Assembly: GCA_964563495.1 (NCBI GenBank)
Contig: CAZLYK010000090.1
Coordinates: 1-19,962, forward strand
DNA length: 19,962 bases
Reading direction: 5' to 3'
From: CAZLYK01 sp964563495
GTDB taxonomy: Bacteria; Acidobacteriota; Blastocatellia; RBC074
Shown here in pieces: positions 1 through 7,344 of the stretch. A program made the position numbers and the translations under genes. Within the stretch, counting starts at the first letter, position 1. Every line of letters begins with the position of its first letter. The notes beneath the pieces were generated by a model. The model did no database searches and was not told where the DNA came from. It saw nothing but the letters and a program-made list of their open reading frames with translations.

Positions 1-3
1 TGT

Positions 4-3000
4 CTATTTCACCGTGATCTTGACGAGATTCGCGGATACTCCCTCGACGACCAGTAAAATATCGACCTCGCCGCGGCCGATGAGTCCGCGGGGCAACCGG
101 ACGTTGACCTGATCCAGTCCGACGAATTCGGCGACGGAGCCGGCAAAGCTGACTTCAGAATCGATGCCTCCGATCGTCGCTTTGACTGAGGAGAGGGAAG
201 ACAGGTATCGAATCCCCGTGCCGTAAAGCGCCAGAAAGACCTGATCCGATTCGGGCCCCAGATCTATCGGAACCGCGACGTTTTTATTCTGGCCTGGATC
301 GAACTGAAAGACCGGCTCATAAATTTGTGCGCCGTTGGATTTGACCCGCACGGCGACGGCCGCTGCCACGCCCTGACCATTGGCGTTGGCTGAAAACACG
401 CCGGGGACAACGCCGGTCATCTCGATTGCACCGGTCGAAGTGCGACCGGCATTGTTGCTGATCACGACGGTCGCAAACTGGCCCGAGAATCCCGCCGGAA
501 GCTGGTAGTTGACCTGATCCGAAGAGACGAAGAAGAGCGGGGCGAGTTTTTCGTTCCCACCCTCGTCTCTGACCAGTACTTGAGTGCCGGCGAGCGTCGT
601 CGGCAACGGCAGCTCAGAGGCAGACGCGATGGTTGTCGCAAGATTTGTCCCGAATGCCGCGATGATCGATTCGACCGCGAGTTTTTGACCTTGATAGCTC
701 GCGGCTGAGACGCTGGTCACGGGGCCGTAACTTTGCGGCGTCACCACCGCGATGCGGTGATTTCCACTGTCGGCGATCAAGATCCTGCCGGTCTGATCGA
801 CGTGGACATCGGTGGGGAACTGCAAGTTGGCCTCTCTGGCATTGGCCTCGAAATACTCGCCGAACGGGCCGATGCCCGCCATCGTCGTAACGATTCCGCC
901 GGTCGAGACCTTTCTCACTCTCAAGAGGTCCTGGTCGGCGATATAGATATTGCCTGCCGGATCGACCGCCACGCCCGTCGGTCTGTAGAGCGATGAATCG
1001 GTGGCGAAGACGTGATCATTGAAGAAATTAAACTGGCCGTCGCCGGCGACGGTGTTGATCACCCCGGCCGGCGTCACCTTACGGATCCGGTGATTATTCT
1101 GATCTGCAATGTAGATATTGCCGCCGGCATCGACCGCGACATCGGTCGGATTGTTGAGTAGGGCCGCGGTGGCGGGGCCATTATCTCCGCCGAATCCGTA
1201 TTTTCCACCGGCCACGGTCGTGATGATGTTGGTTCCCGCTGCGATCCTGCGAATGCGATTGTTGCCGGAATCGGCTATCAGGAGATTGCCCTGGGCGTCG
1301 AAGGCAAGTCCTCTTGGAAAACTGAGGGTCGCCAGCAAGGCCGGGCCGCCGTCACCGCTTGAATCGTCGGCGCGCGTTCCGGCAAAGGTGTTGATTTTGC
1401 CGTCGGGGGTGACTCGCCGGATGAGGTTATTCTGGCTGTCGGCGATGTATATGTTGCCGGCCGAGTCTACGGCAACGCCGTGCGGTTCGTTGAGCGTCGC
1501 CGCGGTCGCCGGGCCGCCATCCCCGGAAGAGCCGACCTGACCATTACCGGCGATTGTCGAGATCCTGCCGTCGGCGGCGACTTTTCTGATCCTGTGATTG
1601 TTAGTATCGGCGATATAGATGTTGCCGGCAGAGTCGGTTGCAACCGCTTGTGGATTCCATAATTGAGAGGTCCGCGCCGGGTCGCCATCGCCGCCATAGC
1701 CGAAGTTGAGATTGCCCGCGACGGTCGTCAGCGCATCGGATGGGGCATAGTTGACGGTGAGTACGGCGCCGGCCGTATTGCCGGTTGCATCCCAGGCCGT
1801 GATTGTCACCTTGTTCACCCCCAGCCGAAGCGGTATGTCACGAATAAAGAACGAGCCGTTGCCGCCATCGCCCCGGCCGCTTCCACCCCTGTCGTTCTGC
1901 CAGGTGATCAGAAAGACTCCCATGTCGTCAGAGCTGACGCCTTCAAGATCGAGCAGGGTCCCGAAAGTCGTATAGTTCGGCGACGATGTCGGCAGCGTGA
2001 TCCTGATCTTTGGCGGGGTCGTATCTGTCCCGTCAGGTGCCAGGCTGCGAACCCAGTTGTTCCCGGAATCGGCGACGTAGATCACGCCGTTTCCGGCCGC
2101 CGCCAGCTCACGCGGCGCGTTGAGCCGAATCTGTGTGGCAGGGGCGGGAAAGCCGCTCTCATAGAATTCCACGCCTCCGGCGATACGGCTGATCAGGTTA
2201 TTTGACGAGACGCGCCGGATCAGCCCGTTGCCGGTGTCGCTGATCAAGAGGTTGCCGGAACGGTCGATTTCGACATTTGTCGGCATGTTCAATTGCGCGC
2301 TCGGCGCGTTTCCGCCGTCGCCGCCGCTGCCGGCGTTGCCGTCTCCAGCAACGGTGGTGATGATTCCATTGCCGCCGACCTTTCTGACCCGGTTGTTGCC
2401 TGTATCGGCAATCAGCAGGTTGCCCGCGGAGTCGGCCAGCACACCGTATGGCTGTTTGAGCGACGCGGCTGTCGCCTGCGCGTTGTCACCGCCGAACTGG
2501 CCGTTGCCGTTTCCGGCCACGGTCGAGATGGTTCCATTGGTCGAGACCTTGCGAATCCTGTGATTCTGGGTGTCGGCGATGTATAAATTGTCCGAAAGGT
2601 CCAGAGCCACTCCGCGCGGCTCGTTAAGCGCTGCAGACGTCGCCTGGCCGTTGTCACCGCTGAAACCCGCTGACCCATCGCCCGCAACAGTGCTGATGAT
2701 CCCCGCGGGTGTGACCTTTCTGATCCGGTTGTTGCCGCGATCTGCGATGTAGATATTGCCGGCCGTATCCACGGCGAGGCTTTCGGGGAAAAACAGCTGC
2801 GCGGATTTCGCCTGGCCGTTGTCGCCGCTGAACCCCTGTGTTCCATTACCGGCTATCCTGGTCAGGACCCCGTCCGGGCTGACGCGCACGACCACCTGAT
2901 TATCCGCATCTGCAATAAATAGATTGCCGAATTTGTCCAGCGCCAGCCCGTATGGCGAGCGTAACCGCGCTTCGGTCGCCGGTCCACCTTCTCCGTCGAA

Positions 3001-6000
3001 GCCGGCGGAGCTGCCGGCGTAACGGGTGGCCATATATTCCGGATAGTAGATGACCGTGATCTGATCGACGGCGGTGTTGCCCGATTCATCCGTCGCGGTG
3101 ACGGTGATCCGATTGACGCCGATCATGAGTTCTAGATTCTGGATAGACCAGGAAGTCGTCCCTCCGGCATCACCCTGACCGCTGCCTGATGACGAGCTGT
3201 TCTCGTTTACCCAGCTGACCAGCTTGACCCCGAAGTTGTCGGAGGCAACGCCGCTCAAGCTGACCAGGCGATCCTTGACCCTCAAGCTGTTTTCCGCGGT
3301 CGGAGAAGTAATGCTGATCATTGGAGCGGCGGCGTCGATCACGCCTTCCTGGGTCATGGTCAAGCTGCGCCCGGCGATCGCGGCTGTCCCCACGCGTCGC
3401 TTGATGCTGTTGTTGGCGGCAACGGAAAAATTGACCGCCCCGCCGTTGCGGACAGCCGTGATCCAGGAATCATTACTGTTGGCGGTCCATTGACAGCCTG
3501 CGGGCGCGGCATTGACCGTCAAGCTGCCGCTGCCGCCGGCTGCGCCGAAAGTCTGCCCGGTTGATGACAAGGAGTAATTGCAACCGTCATTGCCCAGCGT
3601 CACGCGGTAGACTCCCCTGCCATGAGTAAAAGCGAAGAGCCTGGTCACGCCGTTGGCTGTGTTCAAAGACATGGATTCGACCACGGTGTTGGGGAAGCCG
3701 GTGTTTTCGACCGCCCAGTTGGCTCCGCCATCGGTCGATACGAAAACTCCCAGGTCGGTTCCGGCATACAGTCGCGCAGTGTTGAGCGGGTCTATCACCA
3801 GACAATGGACCGGAATGTCCGGGATGCCGGTTGACCCCGAGCCATCGATGCTCGTCCAGACCGCACCGCCGTCGATGCTCCGGTAGATATGCGGTCCGCC
3901 GAAGGTGGTGTAGGTGGCGTAGACGATATTCGGGTTGGCCGGATCGAAAGCGACCCAGGAAATATAGCCACTTCTGGGCTGCGACGAATCCCAGATTGTA
4001 TCGCCGTCGGCAGTCAACGCCTGGGCCGTCCTGAAGATCCCTCCGAAGCGGCTGCCGGCAATGACTATGTTCGAATTGGTCGGCGCAACTGCGATCGCCG
4101 TAACCTGGGGAGTCGAAAAGAAAAAGCTGGCCTGTTGCCAATTGGCTGCGCCATTCGTCGTGCGCCAGAGCATGTTGCCGCCGATCCAAAGGCGCTGCGG
4201 ATCGCTCGGATCCATGGTGTAAGGCGTGATGAACTGGAAACTGCTGCCGTCCTCTCCGATCCCCAGCCGCACGCTGCTGAAGGTCTTTCCGCCATCGGTC
4301 GATTTGCGGATCGAGAGACCGATCGCTTCGACAAAGACATTGTTCGGGTTGGTCGGATCGACGGCGACATAACCGCCATCACCTCCGAATAGCTGGCTCC
4401 ATTGGTTGAGCCCCGAAGAATCCGATCCCAGCAGCGTGCCGTTATCCTGCGTCCCCCCGAAATATTTTGTTCCATCGGGGAAGACCGTGCCGTGATAGAA
4501 CTGCGAGGTTGAGTAGTTGGCGTTGAGCGACGTCCAGTTGACCGAACTGCCGCCGAAGCTGCACAGGCCTGTCGCAGACGTCGCGACGGCTGCTCTGGCG
4601 TTATTCGTGCGAAAGATACCGCCGTCATTCCCGACGAACATACGCTGATTGGAGCCGCCGTTATATTGTGGATCAAAGACGATGACGTGGTGGTCTGCAT
4701 GCGCGTAGGTCGCGCCGGAGGGGTTATTCCACCAGTACGATGCCGCTCCCCAGTTGACCCCGCCGTCATCCGAGCGGAAGAGGTCTATCCCTCCGACCCA
4801 GACTCGATTTGAATCGACCGGATCGACGGCGATCACGTTGTCGTACCAGCCCTGGTTGCTGAAAGTATTCGGGCCGAAACCGCATTCGTTCAAAGAGGCG
4901 ACGATCGGATTGGTGAAGAGAAGCGTGTTCAGTTTGGTCTGATCTGAGTTGCGAACCTGTGCCGTCCACGTGCCGGATTCGCCCCCGCTGATCGAGCGGA
5001 AGACCGCGTGCAGGCCGTTTTGATAAGTCCCGCCGATGATGCTTGAGGCGGCCGCGTAAACGATATTCTGATTCGATGGAGCAATCGCGAGCGACGTGCG
5101 CCCCATCCCGGTTTCGTTCAAGACCTCGGACCATGTTCCGTTTCCGCCCGCATCTGTGTTGCGATAGACGGTCGATTGTTGGAAGGTGCCGCAGGCCGTA
5201 AAGATATAGTCACTGGTTTGATCCGTCCGGATAGCCAGATCCAGGCAGCCCCCGGCAACGGCCGTTTCAAGGACGCGGGTCCAGTTAACGCCTCCGTCGA
5301 TCGAGCGCCAGACGCCCGTCCGCGTGGCCGCATAAATTCGATCGCTGCTGGTCGGGCTGATCACCAGATCGTTGACATAATAAAAATCCGGGTTGTTCGT
5401 GTTGTTGAGACGAGTCCAGTTTGTGCCGCCATCGATCGTTTTGAAGATCCCGGCGCCGCGCACCCCGCCGAAATTAAAATACCCCTCGCCGGTGCCGGCA
5501 TAAATCACGTTTGAATTCTTCGGGTCCATGACCATCGAGTTGACGGCAATGTTCGGAAGCAGGTCGCCGATTGGAGCCCACGAGGCGCCGCCGTTGGCCG
5601 TCTTCCAGACGCCGCCGGAGACCCCGGCCGCGTAGATCAGATTCGGGTTTTGCGGGTGGATCAGCAGCGCACGGGTGCGACCGCCAACATTGCCGGGCCC
5701 AAGCGCTTCCCATTGACCGATCGCAGCCACGCCCTCTCGGGTCATGATTTCGGATCTGGCAGGTAAAACGCTGTTGATCACGGTAGAATACTGCGGCATG
5801 GCCTGCATCTGCGCCTGAGCCGAAAAGTAGCGTTCGATCGGAATATCCGTTTCACCCTCGGGTAGCCGTTTGAGCCGATAGAACTCGATCGCCTCGCCGG
5901 GCTGGTCGTAACTCAATCTCTCGCGATCGAGCTTCTTCAAGACCCCGGCAATCTGCCCGGAATTGTCGGCTCCGCCTGATTTGGCGGCTTTTCGTGAGCC

Positions 6001-6150
6001 TCCGATCGTTCGAGCGACTGCCCCTTTGGCACTCGAAATCTGTCCCGGACTTTTTTCGGTTTGCGGGCTTTTCCGGGCTGAATCGAGCGGGCAGCCGGCG
6101 GCAAAAATTGAAAAAGCCAAGAGCAGGATCATGAAGATGAGACGAACCAT
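4..6150 (-). CDS. Giant surface lipoprotein: Asp-box propeller, BACON-like, 2x(Ig-like + 6 NHL), Solibacter-type C-terminus
   Basis: This 2048-residue protein is probably anchored at the cell surface. The N-terminus has a hydrophobic stretch (residues 4-18) ending in FAAGC, a lipobox-like site with Cys20 as the candidate lipidated residue. Residues about 146-850 form a BNR/sortilin-like propeller with eight Asp-box motifs (184-191 TANGGASW, 238-245, 283-290, 460-467, 617-624, 664-671, 758-765, 805-812) and two degenerate ones near 331 and 386. Residues 857-936 look like a BACON domain. Ig-like domains at 943-1037 and 1378-1469 each precede six NHL repeats (1063-1370 and 1490-1803; core GNIYIADxxNxRIRKV). 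Residues 1810-2048 match the Solibacter-type C-terminal domain (TIGR03437), of unknown function. No catalytic motif was seen, so a binding, adhesion or scaffold role is inferred. The ATG follows an AGAGG ribosome site inside the end of the glycosylase gene, implying co-transcription. The stop codon lies at the window edge. Confidence 0.9.
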   Translation of the reverse strand: MVRLIFMILLLAFSIFAAGCPLDSARKSPQTEKSPGQISSAKGAVARTIGGSRKAAKSGGADNSGQIAGVLKKLDRERLSYDQPGEAIEFYRLKRLPEGETDIPIERYFSAQAQMQAMPQYSTVINSVLPARSEIMTREGVAAIGQWEALGPGNVGGRTRALLIHPQNPNLIYAAGVSGGVWKTANGGASWAPIGDLLPNIAVNSMVMDPKNSNVIYAGTGEGYFNFGGVRGAGIFKTIDGGTNWTRLNNTNNPDFYYVNDLVISPTSSDRIYAATRTGVWRSIDGGVNWTRVLETAVAGGCLDLAIRTDQTSDYIFTACGTFQQSTVYRNTDAGGNGTWSEVLNETGMGRTSLAIAPSNQNIVYAAASSIIGGTYQNGLHAVFRSISGGESGTWTAQVRNSDQTKLNTLLFTNPIVASLNECGFGPNTFSNQGWYDNVIAVDPVDSNRVWVGGIDLFRSDDGGVNWGAASYWWNNPSGATYAHADHHVIVFDPQYNGGSNQRMFVGNDGGIFRTNNARAAVATSATGLCSFGGSSVNWTSLNANYSTSQFYHGTVFPDGTKYFGGTQDNGTLLGSDSSGLNQWSQLFGGDGGYVAVDPTNPNNVFVEAIGLSIRKSTDGGKTFSSVRLGIGEDGSSFQFITPYTMDPSDPQRLWIGGNMLWRTTNGAANWQQASFFFSTPQVTAIAVAPTNSNIVIAGSRFGGIFRTAQALTADGDTIWDSSQPRSGYISWVAFDPANPNIVYATYTTFGGPHIYRSIDGGAVWTSIDGSGSTGIPDIPVHCLVIDPLNTARLYAGTDLGVFVSTDGGANWAVENTGFPNTVVESMSLNTANGVTRLFAFTHGRGVYRVTLGNDGCNYSLSSTGQTFGAAGGSGSLTVNAAPAGCQWTANSNDSWITAVRNGGAVNFSVAANNSIKRRVGTAAIAGRSLTMTQEGVIDAAAPMISITSPTAENSLRVKDRLVSLSGVASDNFGVKLVSWVNENSSSSGSGQGDAGGTTSWSIQNLELMIGVNRITVTATDESGNTAVDQITVIYYPEYMATRYAGSSAGFDGEGGPATEARLRSPYGLALDKFGNLFIADADNQVVVRVSPDGVLTRIAGNGTQGFSGDNGQAKSAQLFFPESLAVDTAGNIYIADRGNNRIRKVTPAGIISTVAGDGSAGFSGDNGQATSAALNEPRGVALDLSDNLYIADTQNHRIRKVSTNGTISTVAGNGNGQFGGDNAQATAASLKQPYGVLADSAGNLLIADTGNNRVRKVGGNGIITTVAGDGNAGSGGDGGNAPSAQLNMPTNVEIDRSGNLLISDTGNGLIRRVSSNNLISRIAGGVEFYESGFPAPATQIRLNAPRELAAAGNGVIYVADSGNNWVRSLAPDGTDTTPPKIRITLPTSSPNYTTFGTLLDLEGVSSDDMGVFLITWQNDRGGSGRGDGGNGSFFIRDIPLRLGVNKVTITAWDATGNTAGAVLTVNYAPSDALTTVAGNLNFGYGGDGDPARTSQLWNPQAVATDSAGNIYIADTNNHRIRKVAADGRISTIAGNGQVGSSGDGGPATAATLNEPHGVAVDSAGNIYIADSQNNLIRRVTPDGKINTFAGTRADDSSGDGGPALLATLSFPRGLAFDAQGNLLIADSGNNRIRRIAAGTNIITTVAGGKYGFGGDNGPATAALLNNPTDVAVDAGGNIYIADQNNHRIRKVTPAGVINTVAGDGQFNFFNDHVFATDSSLYRPTGVAVDPAGNIYIADQDLLRVRKVSTGGIVTTMAGIGPFGEYFEANAREANLQFPTDVHVDQTGRILIADSGNHRIAVVTPQSYGPVTSVSAASYQGQKLAVESIIAAFGTNLATTIASASELPLPTTLAGTQVLVRDEGGNEKLAPLFFVSSDQVNYQLPAGFSGQFATVVISNNAGRTSTGAIEMTGVVPGVFSANANGQGVAAAVAVRVKSNGAQIYEPVFQFDPGQNKNVAVPIDLGPESDQVFLALYGTGIRYLSSLSSVKATIGGIDSEVSFAGSVAEFVGLDQVNVRLPRGLIGRGEVDILLVVEGVSANLVKITVK

Positions 6151-6153
6151 AAT

Positions 6154-6774
6154 CTACCTCTGTCGAGTCGCCAGCAGTTGCGGGGCCTGCTTGATTGCCC
6201 TCATTAAGGATCTGAAATCGATTTTTTGTTGTTCCAATGATCTGACCGTAATCATCACCTGGGGGCTGGGATGGTAGAGTGGGACGAGGAGTCGCCGATT
6301 CCACTCGAGTATCTTAGCCGCCGAATCTCGTAATTGGTAATCGTGGGGGGAGATCAACCGCAGGGCATCCAGGGCGACGGCTCCGAGCGTAGCAATCACC
6401 GGCGGATCGATCAACTCGATCTGGCGGAGCAGAAAGCCGGAACAATTTCGAATCTCGGCGCGAGTGGGTTTATCGTTCGCTCCGCTCGGCTTGCGCGGGC
6501 TGCAAAGCACACTGTTGGTGATGAAGATCTCTTGGCGAGTGAGATTGATCGAAGCGAGTAATTGCTCAAAATTATTTCCCGACGTGTCTCCGTGGAAGGG
6601 GATGCGCGTGCGGTCGGCTCCGTTTCGCCCCGGGGCCTCGGCGATGAAGAGAATCCGCGGGTTGATCGCGCCGTTGAGATGACTGAGCACGGCTTGCCGA
6701 TCGCGCATTCTCGGACAAATCACGCAGCCCGCAGCCTGAGCAGCCAGTTGTTCAAAATTCTTTTGTTTACTCAT
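6154..6774 (-). CDS. Uracil-DNA glycosylase superfamily protein, [4Fe-4S] type with mixed family 4/5 motifs
   Basis: This 206-residue protein is predicted to remove uracil (or related deaminated bases) from DNA to start base-excision repair in the cytoplasm. Four cysteines at 17, 20, 91 and 111 have the CxxC ... C ... C layout used to bind a [4Fe-4S] cluster in family 4 and 5 enzymes. Motif 1 is AEAPG (45-49), with Glu46 as in family 4 (GEAPG). The following RTRIPFHGDTSG stretch (55-66) resembles family 5 (UDGb), including Asp63. Motif 2 is HPS (168-170). Length is normal for the superfamily. The ATG start gives the CxxC at its expected N-terminal place; only a weak AAAGATA ribosome site precedes it. 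It is the first gene of a minus-strand unit with the giant lipoprotein. Superfamily membership is firm; family assignment and substrate are not. Confidence 0.88.
   Translation of the reverse strand: MSKQKNFEQLAAQAAGCVICPRMRDRQAVLSHLNGAINPRILFIAEAPGRNGADRTRIPFHGDTSGNNFEQLLASINLTRQEIFITNSVLCSPRKPSGANDKPTRAEIRNCSGFLLRQIELIDPPVIATLGAVALDALRLISPHDYQLRDSAAKILEWNRRLLVPLYHPSPQVMITVRSLEQQKIDFRSLMRAIKQAPQLLATRQR
6157..6161 (-). promoter_or_regulatory. Ribosome binding site of the giant lipoprotein gene
   Basis: On the minus strand AGAGG lies six bases before the ATG at 6150. It overlaps the last sense codons of the upstream uracil-DNA glycosylase gene, whose stop is at 6154-6156. This supports the chosen start and suggests the lipoprotein is translated from the glycosylase mRNA. 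Confidence 0.65.
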
Positions 6775-6781
6775 TATCTTT

Positions 6782-6854
6782 AATAGACAGGATTAACCGG
6801 GTTGAGGGTTTTAATCCTGTTGATCCTGCAAAAATCCTGTTAATCGAGTCTATT
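6782..6854. repeat. Imperfect palindromic intergenic repeat (copy 1)
   Basis: The arms at 6782-6797 (AATAGACAGGATTAAC) and 6839-6854 (GTTAATCGAGTCTATT) are inverted copies matching at 13 of 16 positions. Between them ATCCTG recurs, giving three ATCCTGnn units over about 30 bases. The left arm continues into GACAGGATTAACCGG, which differs by one base from the complement of part of the hairpin at 16041-16129 (GACAGGATCAACCGG). The element sits between divergent genes and would be transcribed in the leader of the glycosylase mRNA. Confidence 0.6.
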
Positions 6855-6870
6855 CATTAGTAAAATACAA

Positions 6871-6900
6871 ATTATGATGTAGTCCCCCTCGATCTAACAA
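6871..6900 (-). promoter_or_regulatory. Candidate sigma-70 promoter for the glycosylase-lipoprotein unit
   Basis: On the minus strand TTGTTA (6895-6900) and CATAAT (6871-6876) are separated by 18 bases, matching the -35 and -10 consensus at 4/6 and 5/6 positions. Transcription would start near 6864 and give a leader of about 90 bases containing the palindromic repeat. No equally good plus-strand promoter was found for the membrane protein gene, although the AT-rich stretch 6850-6880 could hold one. Confidence 0.3.
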
Positions 6901-6926
6901 ACTGGTATTTGCACTCGGTCACAGCT

Positions 6927-7313
6927 ATGGATAACGAAACCAAATTCAGAGGCGCCGGCGGCACGCCGGGAGGAATCGGCGAATTCATTTTTGGATTGGG
7001 GATGGCCGCGGCCGGCGGCTATCTGCTCACCAGTCAGGTTACGGTTGCGAGCGGGTACTGGTATTTGTGGGGATACAACGCTTTCGGCCTCACCCTGCTG
7101 CCATTACTCATTGGGATCGGGTTATTGTTCTTCAATGGACGCTCGGCCATTGGATGGTCTCTCACCGTCCTCGGATCCCTGATCATACTGGTCGGGATTA
7201 TTACCAATCTGAGCATCTATTTTCAACAGACCAGCCTCTTCAATACTCTGATCATGCTGGGGCTGCTGGCAAGCGGCATCGGGTTGGTCCTACGATCATT
7301 GAAAGCTCATTGA
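6927..7313 (+). CDS. Small four-helix membrane protein, function unknown
   Basis: This 128-residue protein has a short polar Gly-rich N-terminus (MDNETKFRGAGGTPGG) and four predicted membrane helices, roughly at residues 16-37, 48-70, 73-95 and 102-125. No catalytic or metal-binding motif was seen and I cannot name a characterised family. The frame is also open from a TTG at 6909, but the ATG at 6927 is the more likely start because the added residues (MHSVTA) are not membrane-like and neither start has a strong ribosome site. It ends 24 bases before the first ABC exporter gene on the same strand, so it may be co-transcribed and could be an accessory subunit of that exporter, although nothing in the sequence demonstrates this. 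Confidence 0.75.
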   Translation: MDNETKFRGAGGTPGGIGEFIFGLGMAAAGGYLLTSQVTVASGYWYLWGYNAFGLTLLPLLIGIGLLFFNGRSAIGWSLTVLGSLIILVGIITNLSIYFQQTSLFNTLIMLGLLASGIGLVLRSLKAH

Positions 7314-7323
7314 AGCCGAAAAA

Positions 7324-7344
7324 GTGACGGGTGACGAGTGACGA
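7324..7344. repeat. Three tandem heptamers GTGACGR overlapping the ABC gene start
   Basis: GTGACGG, GTGACGA and GTGACGA follow one another with no spacer. The third unit supplies the GTG start codon of the ABC transporter gene. Because the period is 7, the GTGs of the other two units fall in different frames. Confidence 0.7.

Noticed and set aside
739..3030. Regularly spaced similar DNA segments resembling a CRISPR-like or minisatellite array
   Set aside because: The spacing of about 165 bases equals the 55-codon NHL repeat period, the frame is open throughout, and the copies are divergent; this is protein repeat structure.
6909..6926. TTG at 6909 as start of the small membrane protein
   Set aside because: It adds six non-membrane residues, has no ribosome site, and an ATG in frame lies 18 bases downstream.
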